A DNA stretch of 64,000 nucleotides from Comamonadaceae bacterium. Its GTDB lineage: Bacteria; Pseudomonadota; Gammaproteobacteria; Burkholderiales; Burkholderiaceae_C. Shown piece by piece: positions 45,724 to 56,205 of this stretch. A model generated the notes under the pieces. It was given only the letters and a program-made list of their open reading frames with translations, searched no databases and was not told the origin of the DNA. The position numbers and the translations under genes are program-made. The stretch lies in the NCBI GenBank assembly GCA_947448735.1, contig CANFOS010000023.1:1-64000 (forward strand), in the 5' to 3' direction. Numbering within the stretch: position 1 is the stretch's first letter; each line of letters starts with the position of its first letter.

Positions 45724-46815
45724 TCAGGCAAATTGTTTTTTGATGGCCAGGGCCGCCTGGCTCACAAGGTTTGGCCCTTTGTAAATCAGACCGGTGTAGA
45801 TCTGGACAACGTCTGCGCCCGCGACGATTTTGCTGACAGCATCTTCAGCACTGAGAATCCCGCCCACGCCGATAATTGGAAATTGCTTGCCCAGCGCTTT
45901 GCGCAGTTGCGTGATGACGCGGTTGCTGGCACTTAAAACGGGTGTACCAGAAAGCCCGCCAGTTTCAGTGGCATGGGGTAGCCCTGTGACCGCTTCTCGA
46001 CTGATGGTGGTGTTCGTTGCCAACAGGCCCCAGCCCAGACTGCTTGCGGCCGCGTCCATGGCAGCGTAACGCTGCATGGTGTCGGCAATGACACCGATTT
46101 GCGCATCGTCCAGGTCGGGCGCAATTTTGACGAAAAAGGGCACACGTCGGCCATGTTTTTGAGCAAGCAATTCGCGTCTTTCAGCCATCGCGCCTAAAAG
46201 TGAATCAAGTGCCTCATCGGCCTGCAAGTCACGAAGATTTTTGGTATTGGGGCTCGATATATTGATGGTGACGTAATCAGCGTGGGCGTAGACGCCGTCG
46301 AGGCACGTCAGATAGTCATCAGTCGCACTGGCCATCGGCGTATTTGCGTTTTTCCCGATGTTCAAGCCCAAAAGCATGGGCGGTTTTTCTCCCAAATTTT
46401 GGCCATTTCGAAAGGTGGCGCGCCGCACATTGGCAGTAAATGTGTCGAGCCCGTCATTGTTCAGCCCGAGCCGGTTGATAAGCGCATTGGCCTTGGGCAG
46501 GCGAAATAGGCGTGGCTTCGGATTTCCAGCCTGCGGTTTTGGCGTGACGGTGCCGACTTCAACAAACCCGAACCCCATGGCCGCCAATCCATCAATACAG
46601 CGTGCGTTTTTATCCAGTCCAGCAGCCAGGCCCACGCGGTTGGGAAACTTCAGTCCTGCCAGTTCAATCGGGTCGTCAACCCGCGCAGCGCGATACGCCA
46701 GCGACAAAGGTGTGTGTTGCGTGCGTGCCAGCGAGCCCATCGTCAACTCATGGGCGGTTTCGGCGTCGAGGCCAAATAAAAAGGGGCGAGCGAGGGCGTA
46801 GGGGAGCAGAGCCAT
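45724..46815 (-). CDS. pyrD: Dihydroorotate dehydrogenase (quinone), class 2
   Basis: A 363-residue membrane-associated FMN enzyme of pyrimidine synthesis. The N-terminal [21 protein letters not shown] is the class 2 membrane helix region. [42 protein letters not shown] and [14 protein letters not shown] follow, with FMN loops [17 protein letters not shown] at the end. ATG at 46815 preferred; an in-frame ATG lies 11 codons upstream. Divergent from rpiA, 61 bases apart. It is convergent with the catabolic operon and not part of it. Confidence 0.96.
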   Translation of the reverse strand: MALLPYALARPFLFGLDAETAHELTMGSLARTQHTPLSLAYRAARVDDPIELAGLKFPNRVGLAAGLDKNARCIDGLAAMGFGFVEVGTVTPKPQAGNPKPRLFRLPKANALINRLGLNNDGLDTFTANVRRATFRNGQNLGEKPPMLLGLNIGKNANTPMASATDDYLTCLDGVYAHADYVTINISSPNTKNLRDLQADEALDSLLGAMAERRELLAQKHGRRVPFFVKIAPDLDDAQIGVIADTMQRYAAMDAAASSLGWGLLATNTTISREAVTGLPHATETGGLSGTPVLSASNRVITQLRKALGKQFPIIGVGGILSAEDAVSKIVAGADVVQIYTGLIYKGPNLVSQAALAIKKQFA

Positions 46816-46876
46816 TGGATAATTTGCTTTGTTAAATTCAATCCGCATTGTCGCAAACTCAACCCGTCAGGCACGC

Positions 46877-47548
46877 ATGACTCAAGATGAACTCAAAACC
46901 CTGGTGGGCCAGGCTGCTTTGCAATATGTCCAGCCGGGCAGTATTGTGGGCGTGGGCACCGGCTCCACGGTCAACAAATTCATTGATGCCTTGGGCACCA
47001 TGGCGGGGCAAATCAAAGGTGCCGTGTCCAGCTCCATCGTTTCAACCGAGCGCCTGCAGGCATTGGGCATCACTGTTTTTGACGCTACCGAAGTGGACGA
47101 GCTGGCGGTGTATATCGACGGCGCTGATGAGATTGACCATGCCGGTTACATGATCAAAGGCGGTGGCGCTGCGCTGACGCGGGAGAAAATTGTGGCGGCT
47201 CAGGCCAGGCAGTTTGTGTGCATTGCTGACGAGTCCAAACTGGTGACTGCGCTCGGCGCTTTCCCCTTGCCGGTCGAGGTCATTCCGATGGCGGCCAAAC
47301 GCATAGCGCGGCAGTTTGCAGAACTCGGTGGTGTGGCTGCCTTGCGATTGAAAAGCGGCGTGCCGCTGGTCACCGACAACGGCCAGCATATTCTGGATGT
47401 GACGGGCTTGAAGATTGTTGACCCGCTGGCGTTTGAGGCGACCGTGAACAACTGGCCTGGCGTCGTATGTGTCGGCGTCTTTGCATTCCAAAAAGCCAGT
47501 GTTTGCCTGCTGGCAACCGGTGCTGGCGTTAAAACGCTCACATTTTGA
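46877..47548 (+). CDS. rpiA: Ribose-5-phosphate isomerase A
   Basis: A 223-residue pentose-phosphate enzyme. [16 protein letters not shown] binds phosphate, [20 protein letters not shown] carries the catalytic acids and Lys, and LREKIVA-type residues follow (here [11 protein letters not shown]). ATG at 46877 gives [15 protein letters not shown]; the frame is open 16 codons back. It ends in a hairpin shared with the next, convergent gene. Confidence 0.95.
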   Translation: MTQDELKTLVGQAALQYVQPGSIVGVGTGSTVNKFIDALGTMAGQIKGAVSSSIVSTERLQALGITVFDATEVDELAVYIDGADEIDHAGYMIKGGGAALTREKIVAAQARQFVCIADESKLVTALGAFPLPVEVIPMAAKRIARQFAELGGVAALRLKSGVPLVTDNGQHILDVTGLKIVDPLAFEATVNNWPGVVCVGVFAFQKASVCLLATGAGVKTLTF

Positions 47549-47563
47549 ACAGCCCGTTCAAAA
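47543..47563. terminator. Hairpin over two convergent stops
   Basis: TTTTGAAC AGCCC GTTCAAAA is a perfect eight-pair inverted repeat. It contains the TGA of rpiA and the TGA of the convergent DUF4124-glutaredoxin gene. The stem is AT-rich with A and T ends on both sides, so it may stop transcription in both directions. Confidence 0.4.
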
Positions 47564-48190
47564 ACGGATACCGGACGGGCTGGCAGCTGCGGGCGCCGGC
47601 TGGGCTGCTGGTACGGCGGCGCGCTCAGGCGCTGCCCGGGCAGCTGTTGCGGGCGCAGCAGACACTGCTACCAGTGGTGTGGCTGCGGCCTGCCTGTAGC
47701 TTGAAGGTAAAACAGAGCTGGCCGGGTAGCCCGCTGCGTTTAAAAACGGAGTCCATTCCGCGTCTGAAAAGCCCTTGAGTTGCTGGCCGCCAATGGTGGC
47801 GAAGGGCAGGGCGTTCTCGCCGCTCAGGCGCTGCAGGGCCTGGCTGTCCTCTGGCGTTGTGACAGACTTTTCAGTGAACGGCACGCCACGCGTGATGAGC
47901 ATCGAGCGGGCTGACTGGCAGGGGCCGCAATTGTCGCCCGTGTAAAGTATCACCGGGTATCTTTGAACCACTTGGCGCAGCTCAAAGGGCAAGGATGCTG
48001 TTGACACGCTGCCACGTGGTGAGCCAGCGGCAGCAGTGACCTTGGCATTGGTTTCAGAGGGCGGCCTGTCTGAAAAGGTGACTTTGCCGTCTGGCCCGAC
48101 GATTCGGTACACCTGCTGTGCGTTTGATGCGGCGCTCGCGCCAGCAAGCAAAGCGCTGAAGGCCAACATCTGAATTACTTTTGAGGTCAT
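47558..48190 (-). CDS. Exported DUF4124-glutaredoxin protein
   Basis: A 210-residue protein with a signal peptide (MTSKVIQMLAFSALLAGASA). QQVYRIVGPDGKVTFSDRPP is the DUF4124 module. A glutaredoxin-like domain follows: VILYTGDNCGPCQSARSML with the CxxC and ENALPFATIGGQQLKGF with a Pro in the usual cis-Pro region. The last 45 residues are Ala/Pro-rich and likely disordered. Probably a periplasmic thiol protein; partners unknown. Confidence 0.85.
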   Translation of the reverse strand: MTSKVIQMLAFSALLAGASAASNAQQVYRIVGPDGKVTFSDRPPSETNAKVTAAAGSPRGSVSTASLPFELRQVVQRYPVILYTGDNCGPCQSARSMLITRGVPFTEKSVTTPEDSQALQRLSGENALPFATIGGQQLKGFSDAEWTPFLNAAGYPASSVLPSSYRQAAATPLVAVSAAPATAARAAPERAAVPAAQPAPAAASPSGIRF

Positions 48191-48237
48191 GTGGTTTTCT
48201 CCAACGGATCACCTGCAATGCGCCTGCTTCAATCTTC

Positions 48238-50271
48238 TCAAGCCATCCCTTGATGACGCAGCAGCGCATCTATCGATGGTTCCCGACCCCTGAAGGCCTT
48301 GAACGATTCCATGGCAGGGCGGCTTCCACCGGCTTCAAGAATCGCTTCGCGATACTTTCGGCCCGTTTCAACTTGCGGTTTGCCCTGCTTGAGCGCTTCT
48401 TCAAAAGCTGCATAGGCATCGGCCGACAGCACCTCAGCCCATTTATAACTGTAGTAACCCGCCGCATAGCCACCAGAAAAAATATGACTGAATGTATGCG
48501 CGGTGCGGCTGTAGGGCGGTGCTTTGATCACGGCAACTTCCTGGCGCACCTCGTTGAGCAAGTTCATCACGTCTGTGCTTGGGTGGTGCGACGTGTGCAG
48601 CAGCATGTCAAACAAGGAAAACTCCACCTGCCGCAGCGTTTGCATGCCACTTTGGAAATTTTTGGCGGCCAGCATTTTGTCAAATAAAGCGCGGGGCAGC
48701 GGTTCACCCGTTTCGACATGGGCTGTCATGTGCTTGAGCACATCCCATTCCCAGCAGAAGTTCTCCATGAACTGGCTCGGCAATTCGACGGCGTCCCACT
48801 CAACCCCGCTGATGCCCGACACGTCGCGCTCGTTGATTTGCGTCAGCATGTGGTGCAGCCCATGGCCAAATTCATGGAACAGGGTGGTCACATCGTCGTG
48901 CGTGAGCAGCGCAGGTTTACCTCCTACGCCATCGGCAAAATTGCATACCAGATGCGCTACCGGGGTTTGTAGCAGGCAGGTATCAGGCCGCAACCAGCGG
49001 GCCCGCACGTCGTCCATCCACGCACCGCCGCGTTTGCCGGTACGGGCGGGCTGATCCAGGTAAAACTGACCGACCAGCTGACCCGCACGTTCAATGCGGA
49101 AAAATTGTACGCCCGGCTTCCAGACTGGCGCTTCGTCCTCGCGAATCGCCACTTCAAAGAGTGTTTCAATGATTTTGAACAAGCCCGCCAGCACCTTGGG
49201 CGCAGTGAAATACTGTTTGACTTCCTGCTCGCTAAACGAATACCGTGCTTCCTTGAGCTTTTCAGCAATGTACGGAAAGTCCCAAGGCTGCGGGTCTGAC
49301 AAGCTCAGGTGTTCGGCAGCGAAGGCACGCAAGTCGGCCACGTCTTTTTCAGCATAAGGCCGTGCGCGGCGTGCCAAGTCACGTAAAAAGGTGATCACTT
49401 CATTGGGCGACTTGGCCATTTTGGCCACCACAGAGACTTCACCAAAATTGTTGTAGCCCAACAGCTTGGACTCTTCAAGCCGCAAGGCCAATATCTCGCT
49501 GATCACTGCGCTGTTGTCAAACTTGCTGAATTCCGCCGGTGCCTGGTCGCTCGCCCGAGTGCTGTAGGCCCGGTATAAAACTTCGCGCAGCGCGCTGCTG
49601 GTGGCAAACTGCATCACCGGCAAATAGCTCGGCATTTTCAGCGTCAGTTTGTAGCCGTCTTTGCCTTCGGCTTTTGCGAGCTCGCGTGCTGTTTCGACCA
49701 CGTCTTGCGGCACGCCTGCCAATTCAGATTCGCTAGCGAAATAGGCAAAGGCATCGGTAGCGTCGAGCGCGTTTTCGCTGAATTTCTGGCTCAGTTCAGC
49801 TTGCCGCTCCTGAATTTTGGCAAAGCGGTCTTTGGCGGCACCCACCAGCTCAGCGCCCGACAACACAAAATTGCGCATCGCGTTTTTGTGCGCCTGCTTT
49901 TGTTCAGCGTTCAAGGTGCTCACGTCAATGGCTTTGTATTTGGCATAAAGCCGCTCGTCTGCGCCCAGCCGGGTATAAAACTCGGTGATGACGGGCAAAG
50001 CCGCGTTGTAGGCGGCGCGCAGCTCGGGCGTATCGGCCACAGCGTTCAGGTGGCTCACGGCTCCCCAGGAGCGGCTCAGCTTTTCGGTGGCGACATCGAG
50101 CACCGCAGAGATGCTGTTCCAGTTTGCAGGGAAGTCGCTGGCAGTGACTTTTTCAAGCGCCGCTTGAGATTCGACCAACAGCGCATCGACTGCAGGGCTC
50201 ACGTGCTCGGGCTGGATCCGGTCAAACAGCGGCAGATCAGAAAAGTCCAGAAGGGGATTTTGGTTTGTCAT
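48238..50271 (-). CDS. prlC: Oligopeptidase A (M3 metallopeptidase)
   Basis: A 677-residue cytoplasmic zinc peptidase that degrades oligopeptides and cleaved signal peptides. HEFGHGLHHM at residues 466-475 supplies two His ligands and the catalytic Glu, close to the E. coli position; the third ligand is the Glu in GVEWDAVELPSQFMENFCWE. Start ATG at 50271 gives MTNQNPLLDFSDLP; a TTG three codons earlier is less likely. It lies 47 bases downstream... of nothing coupled: yhbY starts on the same strand further right with a 35-base gap after its stop. Confidence 0.95.
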   Translation of the reverse strand: MTNQNPLLDFSDLPLFDRIQPEHVSPAVDALLVESQAALEKVTASDFPANWNSISAVLDVATEKLSRSWGAVSHLNAVADTPELRAAYNAALPVITEFYTRLGADERLYAKYKAIDVSTLNAEQKQAHKNAMRNFVLSGAELVGAAKDRFAKIQERQAELSQKFSENALDATDAFAYFASESELAGVPQDVVETARELAKAEGKDGYKLTLKMPSYLPVMQFATSSALREVLYRAYSTRASDQAPAEFSKFDNSAVISEILALRLEESKLLGYNNFGEVSVVAKMAKSPNEVITFLRDLARRARPYAEKDVADLRAFAAEHLSLSDPQPWDFPYIAEKLKEARYSFSEQEVKQYFTAPKVLAGLFKIIETLFEVAIREDEAPVWKPGVQFFRIERAGQLVGQFYLDQPARTGKRGGAWMDDVRARWLRPDTCLLQTPVAHLVCNFADGVGGKPALLTHDDVTTLFHEFGHGLHHMLTQINERDVSGISGVEWDAVELPSQFMENFCWEWDVLKHMTAHVETGEPLPRALFDKMLAAKNFQSGMQTLRQVEFSLFDMLLHTSHHPSTDVMNLLNEVRQEVAVIKAPPYSRTAHTFSHIFSGGYAAGYYSYKWAEVLSADAYAAFEEALKQGKPQVETGRKYREAILEAGGSRPAMESFKAFRGREPSIDALLRHQGMA

Positions 50272-50306
50272 GGTCAACAACTAGGGTCAAATCTGCCAAT
50301 TTCAAA

Positions 50307-50783
50307 CTAATCTTGCGAGCGTTTTTTCAGGCTTTTTAGCTGAGGTTTTTTGGCGCGCTTGACCGTGCCGCCCGGTGTCAACCGCTGGTTGCCCAGCACG
50401 CGCAAGACCTTGACTTCAGGCCGCTGGCCGTAGCGTGAACTGTTTTTCAAGACTTTGACCTCGCGCGGGCCGGCCATCCGGTCTTCGCTGACCTTCTTTT
50501 CTTTTTCTGGCATGGGCCGCCACAGCACCAGCAGCTTGCCAATATGCTGGATGGGCGCAGCGCTCAGCTCGTTCGACAACTGCTGAAAAACTGCCTCGCG
50601 GGCGACACGGTCATCCATCTGTGCACGCACTTTGATGAGCCCGTGAGCATTGAGTGCGGCGTCAACTTCTTTCTTGACGGCAGGGGTCAAGCCGCCAGAG
50701 CCAATCATGACGACGGCATTCAAATGATGGGCATCGGCGCGGTGGTCTTTGCGCTGGGCAGGGGTAAGTATTATTTGGGCCAT
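50307..50783 (-). CDS. yhbY: YhbY/CRS1-type RNA-binding protein
   Basis: A 158-residue CRM-domain protein. LTPAQRKDHRADAHHLNAVV and MIGSGGLTPAVKKEVDAALN, then HGLIKVRAQ, are the YhbY core with the GxxG loop. It binds pre-50S ribosomes in E. coli. The C-terminal 60 residues are Lys/Arg-rich and exceed E. coli YhbY (97 residues). ATG at 50783; the frame extends upstream into rlmE. The pair yhbY/rlmE is divergent, as in other proteobacteria, next to ftsH. Confidence 0.92.
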   Translation of the reverse strand: MAQIILTPAQRKDHRADAHHLNAVVMIGSGGLTPAVKKEVDAALNAHGLIKVRAQMDDRVAREAVFQQLSNELSAAPIQHIGKLLVLWRPMPEKEKKVSEDRMAGPREVKVLKNSSRYGQRPEVKVLRVLGNQRLTPGGTVKRAKKPQLKSLKKRSQD

Positions 50784-50826
50784 GGCCTGATTATCGGTGA
50801 CCCGGCCTTCGGTAGACAATTGGCAC

Positions 50827-51549
50827 ATGAAGTCAAACGTCAAGCCCAGTACCGAGAAAGCCAAAAAAACCGATGCCGACAGCGCCAAACGGGGCAGCAA
50901 GGTCAACAAGGCCTGGCTGCACGACCACATCAACGACCCGTATGTCAAGCTGGCGCAACGCGAGGGCTATCGGGCGCGCGCTGCTTACAAGCTCAAGGAA
51001 ATTGACGAAAGTCTGAGCCTTATCAAGCCTGGCAGCCTGGTGGTGGACTTGGGCAGCACACCGGGCGCGTGGAGCCAGTATGCACGCCGCAAAATGTCAC
51101 CCAGGGGCGCAGCGACGGGCGAGTTGAATGGTCAGATTGTCGCGCTGGACTTGCTGGCGATGGAGCCGATTGAGGGCGTGGTGTTTATCCAGGGGGATTT
51201 TCGTGATGCCGAAGTGCTACAGGTTTTAGAGCAAACTTTGCATGAGCACGGGGCGGGCAAGAAGCTGGACCTGGTCATGTCAGACATGGCACCGAATTTG
51301 TCGGGCATTGAATCAGCTGACGCCGCGCGTATCAGTGACCTGGTTGAGCTGGCGGTTGACTTTGCAAGCCAGCACCTCAAGCCAGAGGGTGCACTGGTCG
51401 TCAAGTTGTTCCACGGCGGGGCATATGACCCGATGGTCAAGCTCTTCAAAGACACCTTCAGTGTCGTCAAGCGGTTTAAACCCAAGGCATCCAGACCCGG
51501 GTCGTCCGAAACATTTTTGGTGGGGCTGGGGCTGAAAAACCGGTCTTAA
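50827..51549 (+). CDS. rlmE: 23S rRNA 2'-O-ribose methyltransferase (U2552)
   Basis: A 240-residue FtsJ/RrmJ-type methyltransferase. [33 protein letters not shown] (SAM site), [13 protein letters not shown] (catalytic Asp) and [11 protein letters not shown] (catalytic Lys) are present. ATG at 50827 gives [14 protein letters not shown]; an in-frame start at 50797 is possible. It is followed by ftsH after 158 bases, the classical rlmE-ftsH pair. Confidence 0.95.
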   Translation: MKSNVKPSTEKAKKTDADSAKRGSKVNKAWLHDHINDPYVKLAQREGYRARAAYKLKEIDESLSLIKPGSLVVDLGSTPGAWSQYARRKMSPRGAATGELNGQIVALDLLAMEPIEGVVFIQGDFRDAEVLQVLEQTLHEHGAGKKLDLVMSDMAPNLSGIESADAARISDLVELAVDFASQHLKPEGALVVKLFHGGAYDPMVKLFKDTFSVVKRFKPKASRPGSSETFLVGLGLKNRS

Positions 51550-51707
51550 ATGGCATACAGACCGGGCAAAAACCCTAAACCCGCGTGCCTCCAAGGGGTG
51601 TACGCTTGAAATTATCCCGTTTTTGCCCTTGAAAGGCCTAAAATGCGACGCATCTGCCCTTTCAATGACGCACTCGGTGCATCTGGGTTTTTTGATCGGA
51701 GTCCTCC

Positions 51708-53630
51708 TTGAACAATCAGTGGTTTTCAAAAGTTGCAATCTGGCTGGTGATCGGCATGGTTCTGTTCACCGTTTTCAAGCAATTTGACACGCGTGGCGGC
51801 GTTGGCGCCAATTACTTGGGCTACTCCGACTTTCTTGAAGAAGTTCGAGGAAAACGCATCAAGACTGCAACAATCGCCGAAGGTCAGGGCGGCACTGAAA
51901 TTGTGGCCACCACCACAGATGACCGCAAAGTCCGAACCACAGCAACCTATTTAGACCGTGGCCTGGTCGGTGACTTGATTGCCAACGACGTGAAATTTGA
52001 TGTCAAAGCACGCGAAGAAAGCTCGTTGCTGATGACCTTGCTGGTCAGCTGGGGCCCGATGCTGCTGTTGATTGGCGTCTGGGTGTACTTCATGCGGCAA
52101 ATGCAGGGTGGCGGCAAGGGTGGGGCTTTCAGTTTCGGCAAGTCCAAAGCGCGTTTGCTGGATGAGTCCACCAACCCGGTCACCTTTGCAGATGTGGCTG
52201 GATGCGACGAGGCCAAAGAAGAAGTCAAGGAGGTGGTTGACTTTCTGAAAGACCCGTCCAAGTTTCAAAAATTAGGCGGACGCATCCCACGCGGCTTGTT
52301 GCTGGTGGGCCCACCGGGCACGGGTAAAACCCTGCTGGCCAAGAGCATTGCCGGCGAAGCCAAGGTGCCTTTTTTCTCGATCTCGGGTTCAGACTTCGTC
52401 GAAATGTTTGTCGGCGTGGGCGCGTCGCGTGTGCGCGACATGTTCGACAACGCCAAGAAAAATGCACCCTGCATCATCTTCATCGATGAGATTGACGCGG
52501 TTGGCCGTCAGCGCGGTGCCGGCCTGGGTGGCGGCAACGACGAGCGCGAGCAAACCCTGAACCAGATGCTGGTCGAGATGGACGGCTTTGAAACCAATGT
52601 CGGCGTGATTGTGGTGGCTGCCACCAACCGCCCCGACATCCTGGACGCTGCTTTGCTGCGCCCTGGCCGTTTCGACCGCCAGGTGTATGTGACGCTGCCA
52701 GACATTCGTGGCCGCGAGCAGATTTTGAACGTGCACATGCGTAAAGTGCCTTTGGGCCAGGACGTGAGCCCCGGCGTGATTGCACGCGGAACGCCCGGCA
52801 TGAGTGGTGCCGATTTGGCCAACTTGTGCAACGAAGCCGCTTTGATGGCTGCACGCCGGAACGCCCGCACGGTTGAAATGGTCGACTTTGAAAAGGCCAA
52901 AGACAAAATCCTGATGGGACCGGAGCGCAAGAGCATGGTCATGCCGGAAGAAGAGCGCCGCAACACTGCGTACCACGAGTCAGGCCACGCGCTGATTGGC
53001 AAGATGTTGCCCAAATGTGACCCAGTCCACAAAGTCACCATCATCCCGCGCGGCCGCGCCCTGGGCGTGACGATGAGCTTGCCCGCTGCAGACCGCTACA
53101 GCTACGACAAAGAGTTCATGCTCAGCCAGATCAGCATGCTGTTTGGTGGTCGCATCGCCGAAGAAGTCTTTATGAACCAGATGACCACCGGCGCCAGCAA
53201 TGACTTCGAGCGTGCAACGGCTTTGGCCCGAGACATGGTGACCCGCTACGGCATGACCGAGGCGCTGGGCCCCATGGTCTATGCTGAAAACGAAGGCGAA
53301 GTGTTCTTGGGCCGTTCGGTCACCAAGACCAACAATGTGTCCGAGACCACCATGCAAAAAGTCGATGCCGAGGTGCGTCGCATCATTGACCAGCAGTACG
53401 ACGTGGCGCGCAAGCTGATCGAGGACAACAAAGACAAAATGCACGCCATGGCCAAGGCGCTGATTGAATGGGAAACCATTGATTCAGACCAGATCGACGA
53501 CATCATTGCCGGAAAAGAACCTCGGCCGCCTAAAGACTGGACGCCGCGCAACCCGTCCGTCGGCGGGACGGGCGGTTCCAGCGGTGGCACGCCGGCTGTG
53601 GCGACCGACCCGGCACCGAACGCGGCCTGA
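51708..53630 (+). CDS. ftsH: ATP-dependent zinc metalloprotease FtsH
   Basis: A 640-residue inner-membrane AAA+ protease for quality control and turnover of short-lived proteins. TTG start at 51708 follows [23 protein letters not shown] is the familiar N-terminus, so the TTG is real. Two membrane segments lie near residues 8-24 and 105-125. Walker A GPPGTGKT (201-208), Walker [12 protein letters not shown], second region of homology RPGRFDRQV, and zinc site HESGH (423-427) are intact. A terminator follows. Confidence 0.97.
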   Translation: MNNQWFSKVAIWLVIGMVLFTVFKQFDTRGGVGANYLGYSDFLEEVRGKRIKTATIAEGQGGTEIVATTTDDRKVRTTATYLDRGLVGDLIANDVKFDVKAREESSLLMTLLVSWGPMLLLIGVWVYFMRQMQGGGKGGAFSFGKSKARLLDESTNPVTFADVAGCDEAKEEVKEVVDFLKDPSKFQKLGGRIPRGLLLVGPPGTGKTLLAKSIAGEAKVPFFSISGSDFVEMFVGVGASRVRDMFDNAKKNAPCIIFIDEIDAVGRQRGAGLGGGNDEREQTLNQMLVEMDGFETNVGVIVVAATNRPDILDAALLRPGRFDRQVYVTLPDIRGREQILNVHMRKVPLGQDVSPGVIARGTPGMSGADLANLCNEAALMAARRNARTVEMVDFEKAKDKILMGPERKSMVMPEEERRNTAYHESGHALIGKMLPKCDPVHKVTIIPRGRALGVTMSLPAADRYSYDKEFMLSQISMLFGGRIAEEVFMNQMTTGASNDFERATALARDMVTRYGMTEALGPMVYAENEGEVFLGRSVTKTNNVSETTMQKVDAEVRRIIDQQYDVARKLIEDNKDKMHAMAKALIEWETIDSDQIDDIIAGKEPRPPKDWTPRNPSVGGTGGSSGGTPAVATDPAPNAA

Positions 53631-53654
53631 TTCGGCAAAGCGTCTGACCTCATG

Positions 53655-53681
53655 AAAAACCGGGTTCTTCCCGGTTTTTTT
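53655..53681 (+). terminator. Rho-independent terminator after ftsH
   Basis: AAAAA CCGGG TTCTT CCCGG TTTTTTT, starting 25 bases after the ftsH stop. Five GC pairs, a five-base loop and a seven-T tail make this a clear intrinsic terminator. Confidence 0.85.
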
Positions 53682-53852
53682 GCGTCGGCGTCGCGAGTTT
53701 CAGTCAATCGAAGGCATACCGGACAGAACGACGGGCAAAAAGATGACACGTTCAAGAGACAAATGGACGTTGAAACCGTGCAAATCCGTTTTTCTGGCTG
53801 GCATACTGACTTATTTCAATCCTGTTTTATTTTGAGTCAGTTGGTTAAATTT

Positions 53853-54749
53853 ATGAGTTCCGTGCAACCGTTGGTGTGGCACACCACACGCTTTCAAATC
53901 GATCTGGGTCAGCCCCGGGTGATGGGCATCGTGAATGTCACGCCTGATTCGTTTTCTGATGGTGGGCAGTTTTTCTCGCCCGGCAGCGGCATGGCCAGCG
54001 CGCTGGCGCATTGCGAACAACTGGTCAAAGACGGAGCAGATATTCTGGACATTGGCGGTGAGTCCAGCCGCCCCGGTGCGCAACCGCTGCCGCTGGCGGA
54101 GGAACTGGCACGTGTGGTGCCTGTGGTGCGGCACGCGGTCACGCTGGGCGTGGCGGTGTCGGTGGACACTTACAAACCAGAAGTGATGCAAGTGGTGCTG
54201 GATTTGGGTGCCGACATCATCAATGACATCTGGGCTTTGCGTCATGCCGGCGCGCGCCAGGTGGTGGCTGCACACCCGGGTTGCGGCGTGTGCCTGATGC
54301 ACATGCATGGTGAGCCGCAAACCATGCAGGCAGAGCCCATGCAGGGCGATGTGGTGGCGCAGGTCGCCGCGTTCTTGAACCATCAGGCGATCACGCTCGA
54401 GGGCATTGGCGTCAACCGCCATCGCATCGTGCTCGACTACGGCATTGGTTTTGGCAAGACGGTTGAACAGAACTTTGCACTGCTTGCCAGGCAAACTGAG
54501 CTGCTGGCTGGAGGGTACCCGCTGCTCGCAGGCTGGTCGCGCAAGTCGTCGCTGGCAGCGGTCAGCAGCACGTCGCTTGAACAGGTTGCGACACTGGACA
54601 TGACCGACCGCATGGTGCCCAGTGTGACGGCCGCTGTGCTGGCCGTTGAGCGCGGTGCGAGCGTGGTGCGGGCGCACGACGTGCGTCAAACGGTGCAGGC
54701 ACTCAAAGTGTGGAGCCGCGTCCAGGCGGCTTCTAAAATAAGCCATTAA
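53853..54749 (+). CDS. folP: Dihydropteroate synthase
   Basis: A 298-residue folate enzyme, target of sulfonamides. [63 protein letters not shown] and [10 protein letters not shown] are the pterin and pABA site blocks. ATG at 53853 ([15 protein letters not shown]) is chosen; the long upstream open stretch overlaps the ftsH terminator and is not coding. glmM starts 16 bases later, the usual ftsH-folP-glmM order. Confidence 0.96.
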   Translation: MSSVQPLVWHTTRFQIDLGQPRVMGIVNVTPDSFSDGGQFFSPGSGMASALAHCEQLVKDGADILDIGGESSRPGAQPLPLAEELARVVPVVRHAVTLGVAVSVDTYKPEVMQVVLDLGADIINDIWALRHAGARQVVAAHPGCGVCLMHMHGEPQTMQAEPMQGDVVAQVAAFLNHQAITLEGIGVNRHRIVLDYGIGFGKTVEQNFALLARQTELLAGGYPLLAGWSRKSSLAAVSSTSLEQVATLDMTDRMVPSVTAAVLAVERGASVVRAHDVRQTVQALKVWSRVQAASKISH

Positions 54750-54765
54750 CCAAAAGACGGACAAC

Positions 54766-56097
54766 ATGACCAGACAATATTTCGGCACCGACGGCATTCG
54801 CGGCACAGTGGGGAAGCCGCCGATCACGCCGGACTTTGTGCTCCGGCTCGCCCATGCTGTGGGCCGGGTGCTCAAGCGCACAGAAGCGCGCCCCACGGTG
54901 CTGATTGGCAAAGACACCCGCATATCAGGCTACATGTTGGAGAGTGCGCTCGAGTCTGGTTTCAACTCAGCAGGTGTGGACGTGGTGCTGCTCGGCCCGC
55001 TGCCCACCCCCGGCGTGGCCTACCTGACACGCGCCCAGCGCGCCAGTCTGGGCGTGGTCATCAGCGCCAGCCACAACGCATTTCCTGACAATGGCATCAA
55101 GTTTTTCAGTGCCCAGGGCGCCAAGCTGGACGATGCGTGGGAGCTGGCGGTTGAAGCTGCGCTTGAAGAGCCGCCGGTCTGGGCCGACTCTGCGGCCCTG
55201 GGTAAAACCCGGCGCCTTGACGACGCAGCGGGCCGCTACATCGAGTTTTGCAAAAGCACCTTTGCCCACGATTTGACGCTCAAGGGCTTGCGCATTGTGG
55301 TCGATGGCGCGCACGGGGCGGCGTATCACATTGCACCCAAGGTGTTTCATGAACTGGGGGCTGAAGTGGTGGCGATTGGCTGTGCCCCCGACGGCATGAA
55401 CATCAACGACGGTGTCGGTGCCACACACCCCCAAGCATTGATTGAAGCCGTTCGCGCACACCGCGCCGACTATGGCATTGCACTCGACGGCGATGCTGAC
55501 CGTCTGCAACTGGTTGACAGCAGCGGGCGTTTGTTCAATGGCGACGAAGTGCTGTACTTGATGGTCAGTGAACGATTGGCGCGCGGTGAAAAAGTCCCAG
55601 GTGTCGTCGGCACACTGATGACCAACATGGCCGTTGAAGTCGCCCTGCGAGGCAAAGACGTTGAGTTCGTGCGCGCCAAGGTGGGTGACCGATACGTGCT
55701 CGAGGAGCTCGAAAAACGCCGCTGGCTGCTCGGTGGGGAGGGCTCTGGCCACTTGCTGGCGCTGGACAAACACACCACAGGCGACGGCCTCGTCAGTGCG
55801 CTACAAGTGCTGCAAGCCTGCGTGCGCAGCGGCAAATCACTGGCCGAGTTGCTTGCCGACGTGACCTTGTTCCCGCAGACCCTGATCAACGTGCGCCTGA
55901 CATCCGGCCAGGACTGGAAGAGCAACGACCTGCTGAAAACCGAGACCGCCGCGATTGAAGCAGAGCTTGGCCAGACCGGCCGCGTGCTGATACGCGCCAG
56001 TGGAACCGAGCCGCTGCTGCGCCTGATGGTCGAGGCGCGTGATGCGGCGCAGGCCGAAGCTTGCGCCCAGCGGCTTTTCAAGGCGGTCAAGGGCTGA
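54766..56097 (+). CDS. glmM: Phosphoglucosamine mutase
   Basis: A 443-residue enzyme making glucosamine-1-phosphate for peptidoglycan and [23 protein letters not shown] starts it; the phosphoserine loop is [18 protein letters not shown] (the usual Pro after ASHN is Ala); the metal loop is [20 protein letters not shown] and [12 protein letters not shown] follow. Length is normal. Last gene of the ftsH-folP-glmM block. Confidence 0.97.
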   Translation: MTRQYFGTDGIRGTVGKPPITPDFVLRLAHAVGRVLKRTEARPTVLIGKDTRISGYMLESALESGFNSAGVDVVLLGPLPTPGVAYLTRAQRASLGVVISASHNAFPDNGIKFFSAQGAKLDDAWELAVEAALEEPPVWADSAALGKTRRLDDAAGRYIEFCKSTFAHDLTLKGLRIVVDGAHGAAYHIAPKVFHELGAEVVAIGCAPDGMNINDGVGATHPQALIEAVRAHRADYGIALDGDADRLQLVDSSGRLFNGDEVLYLMVSERLARGEKVPGVVGTLMTNMAVEVALRGKDVEFVRAKVGDRYVLEELEKRRWLLGGEGSGHLLALDKHTTGDGLVSALQVLQACVRSGKSLAELLADVTLFPQTLINVRLTSGQDWKSNDLLKTETAAIEAELGQTGRVLIRASGTEPLLRLMVEARDAAQAEACAQRLFKAVKG

Positions 56098-56150
56098 AAA
56101 TTGCCTGAACAACGCCTGAAACGGACTTAAAAAAAACCGTTGTAGAGTGC

Positions 56151-56198
56151 GAAAGTGCCTCTAGCCCAATAAATAAATGGGCCAGCAGCTCCTAAAAG
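56151..56198 (-). repeat. Interspersed repeat, copy C (intergenic)
   Basis: Read on the minus strand it shows GGAGCTGCTGGCCCATTTAT, then TTATTGGGCTAGAGGCACTT, the same order of blocks as copy A. It sits between the convergent ends of glmM and the nucleosidase-like gene. Confidence 0.6.
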
Positions 56199-56205
56199 AA
56201 GAGCG

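Noticed and set aside
51605-51635. Heat-shock (sigma-32) promoter upstream of ftsH
   Set aside because: CTTGAAA is present, but the expected CCCCAT-type -10 is only partly matched (CCCTTGAAA). Too weak to list.
53811-54923. A long open frame antisense to folP and the start of glmM
   Set aside because: It crosses two well-supported genes and shows no domain or ribosome site.
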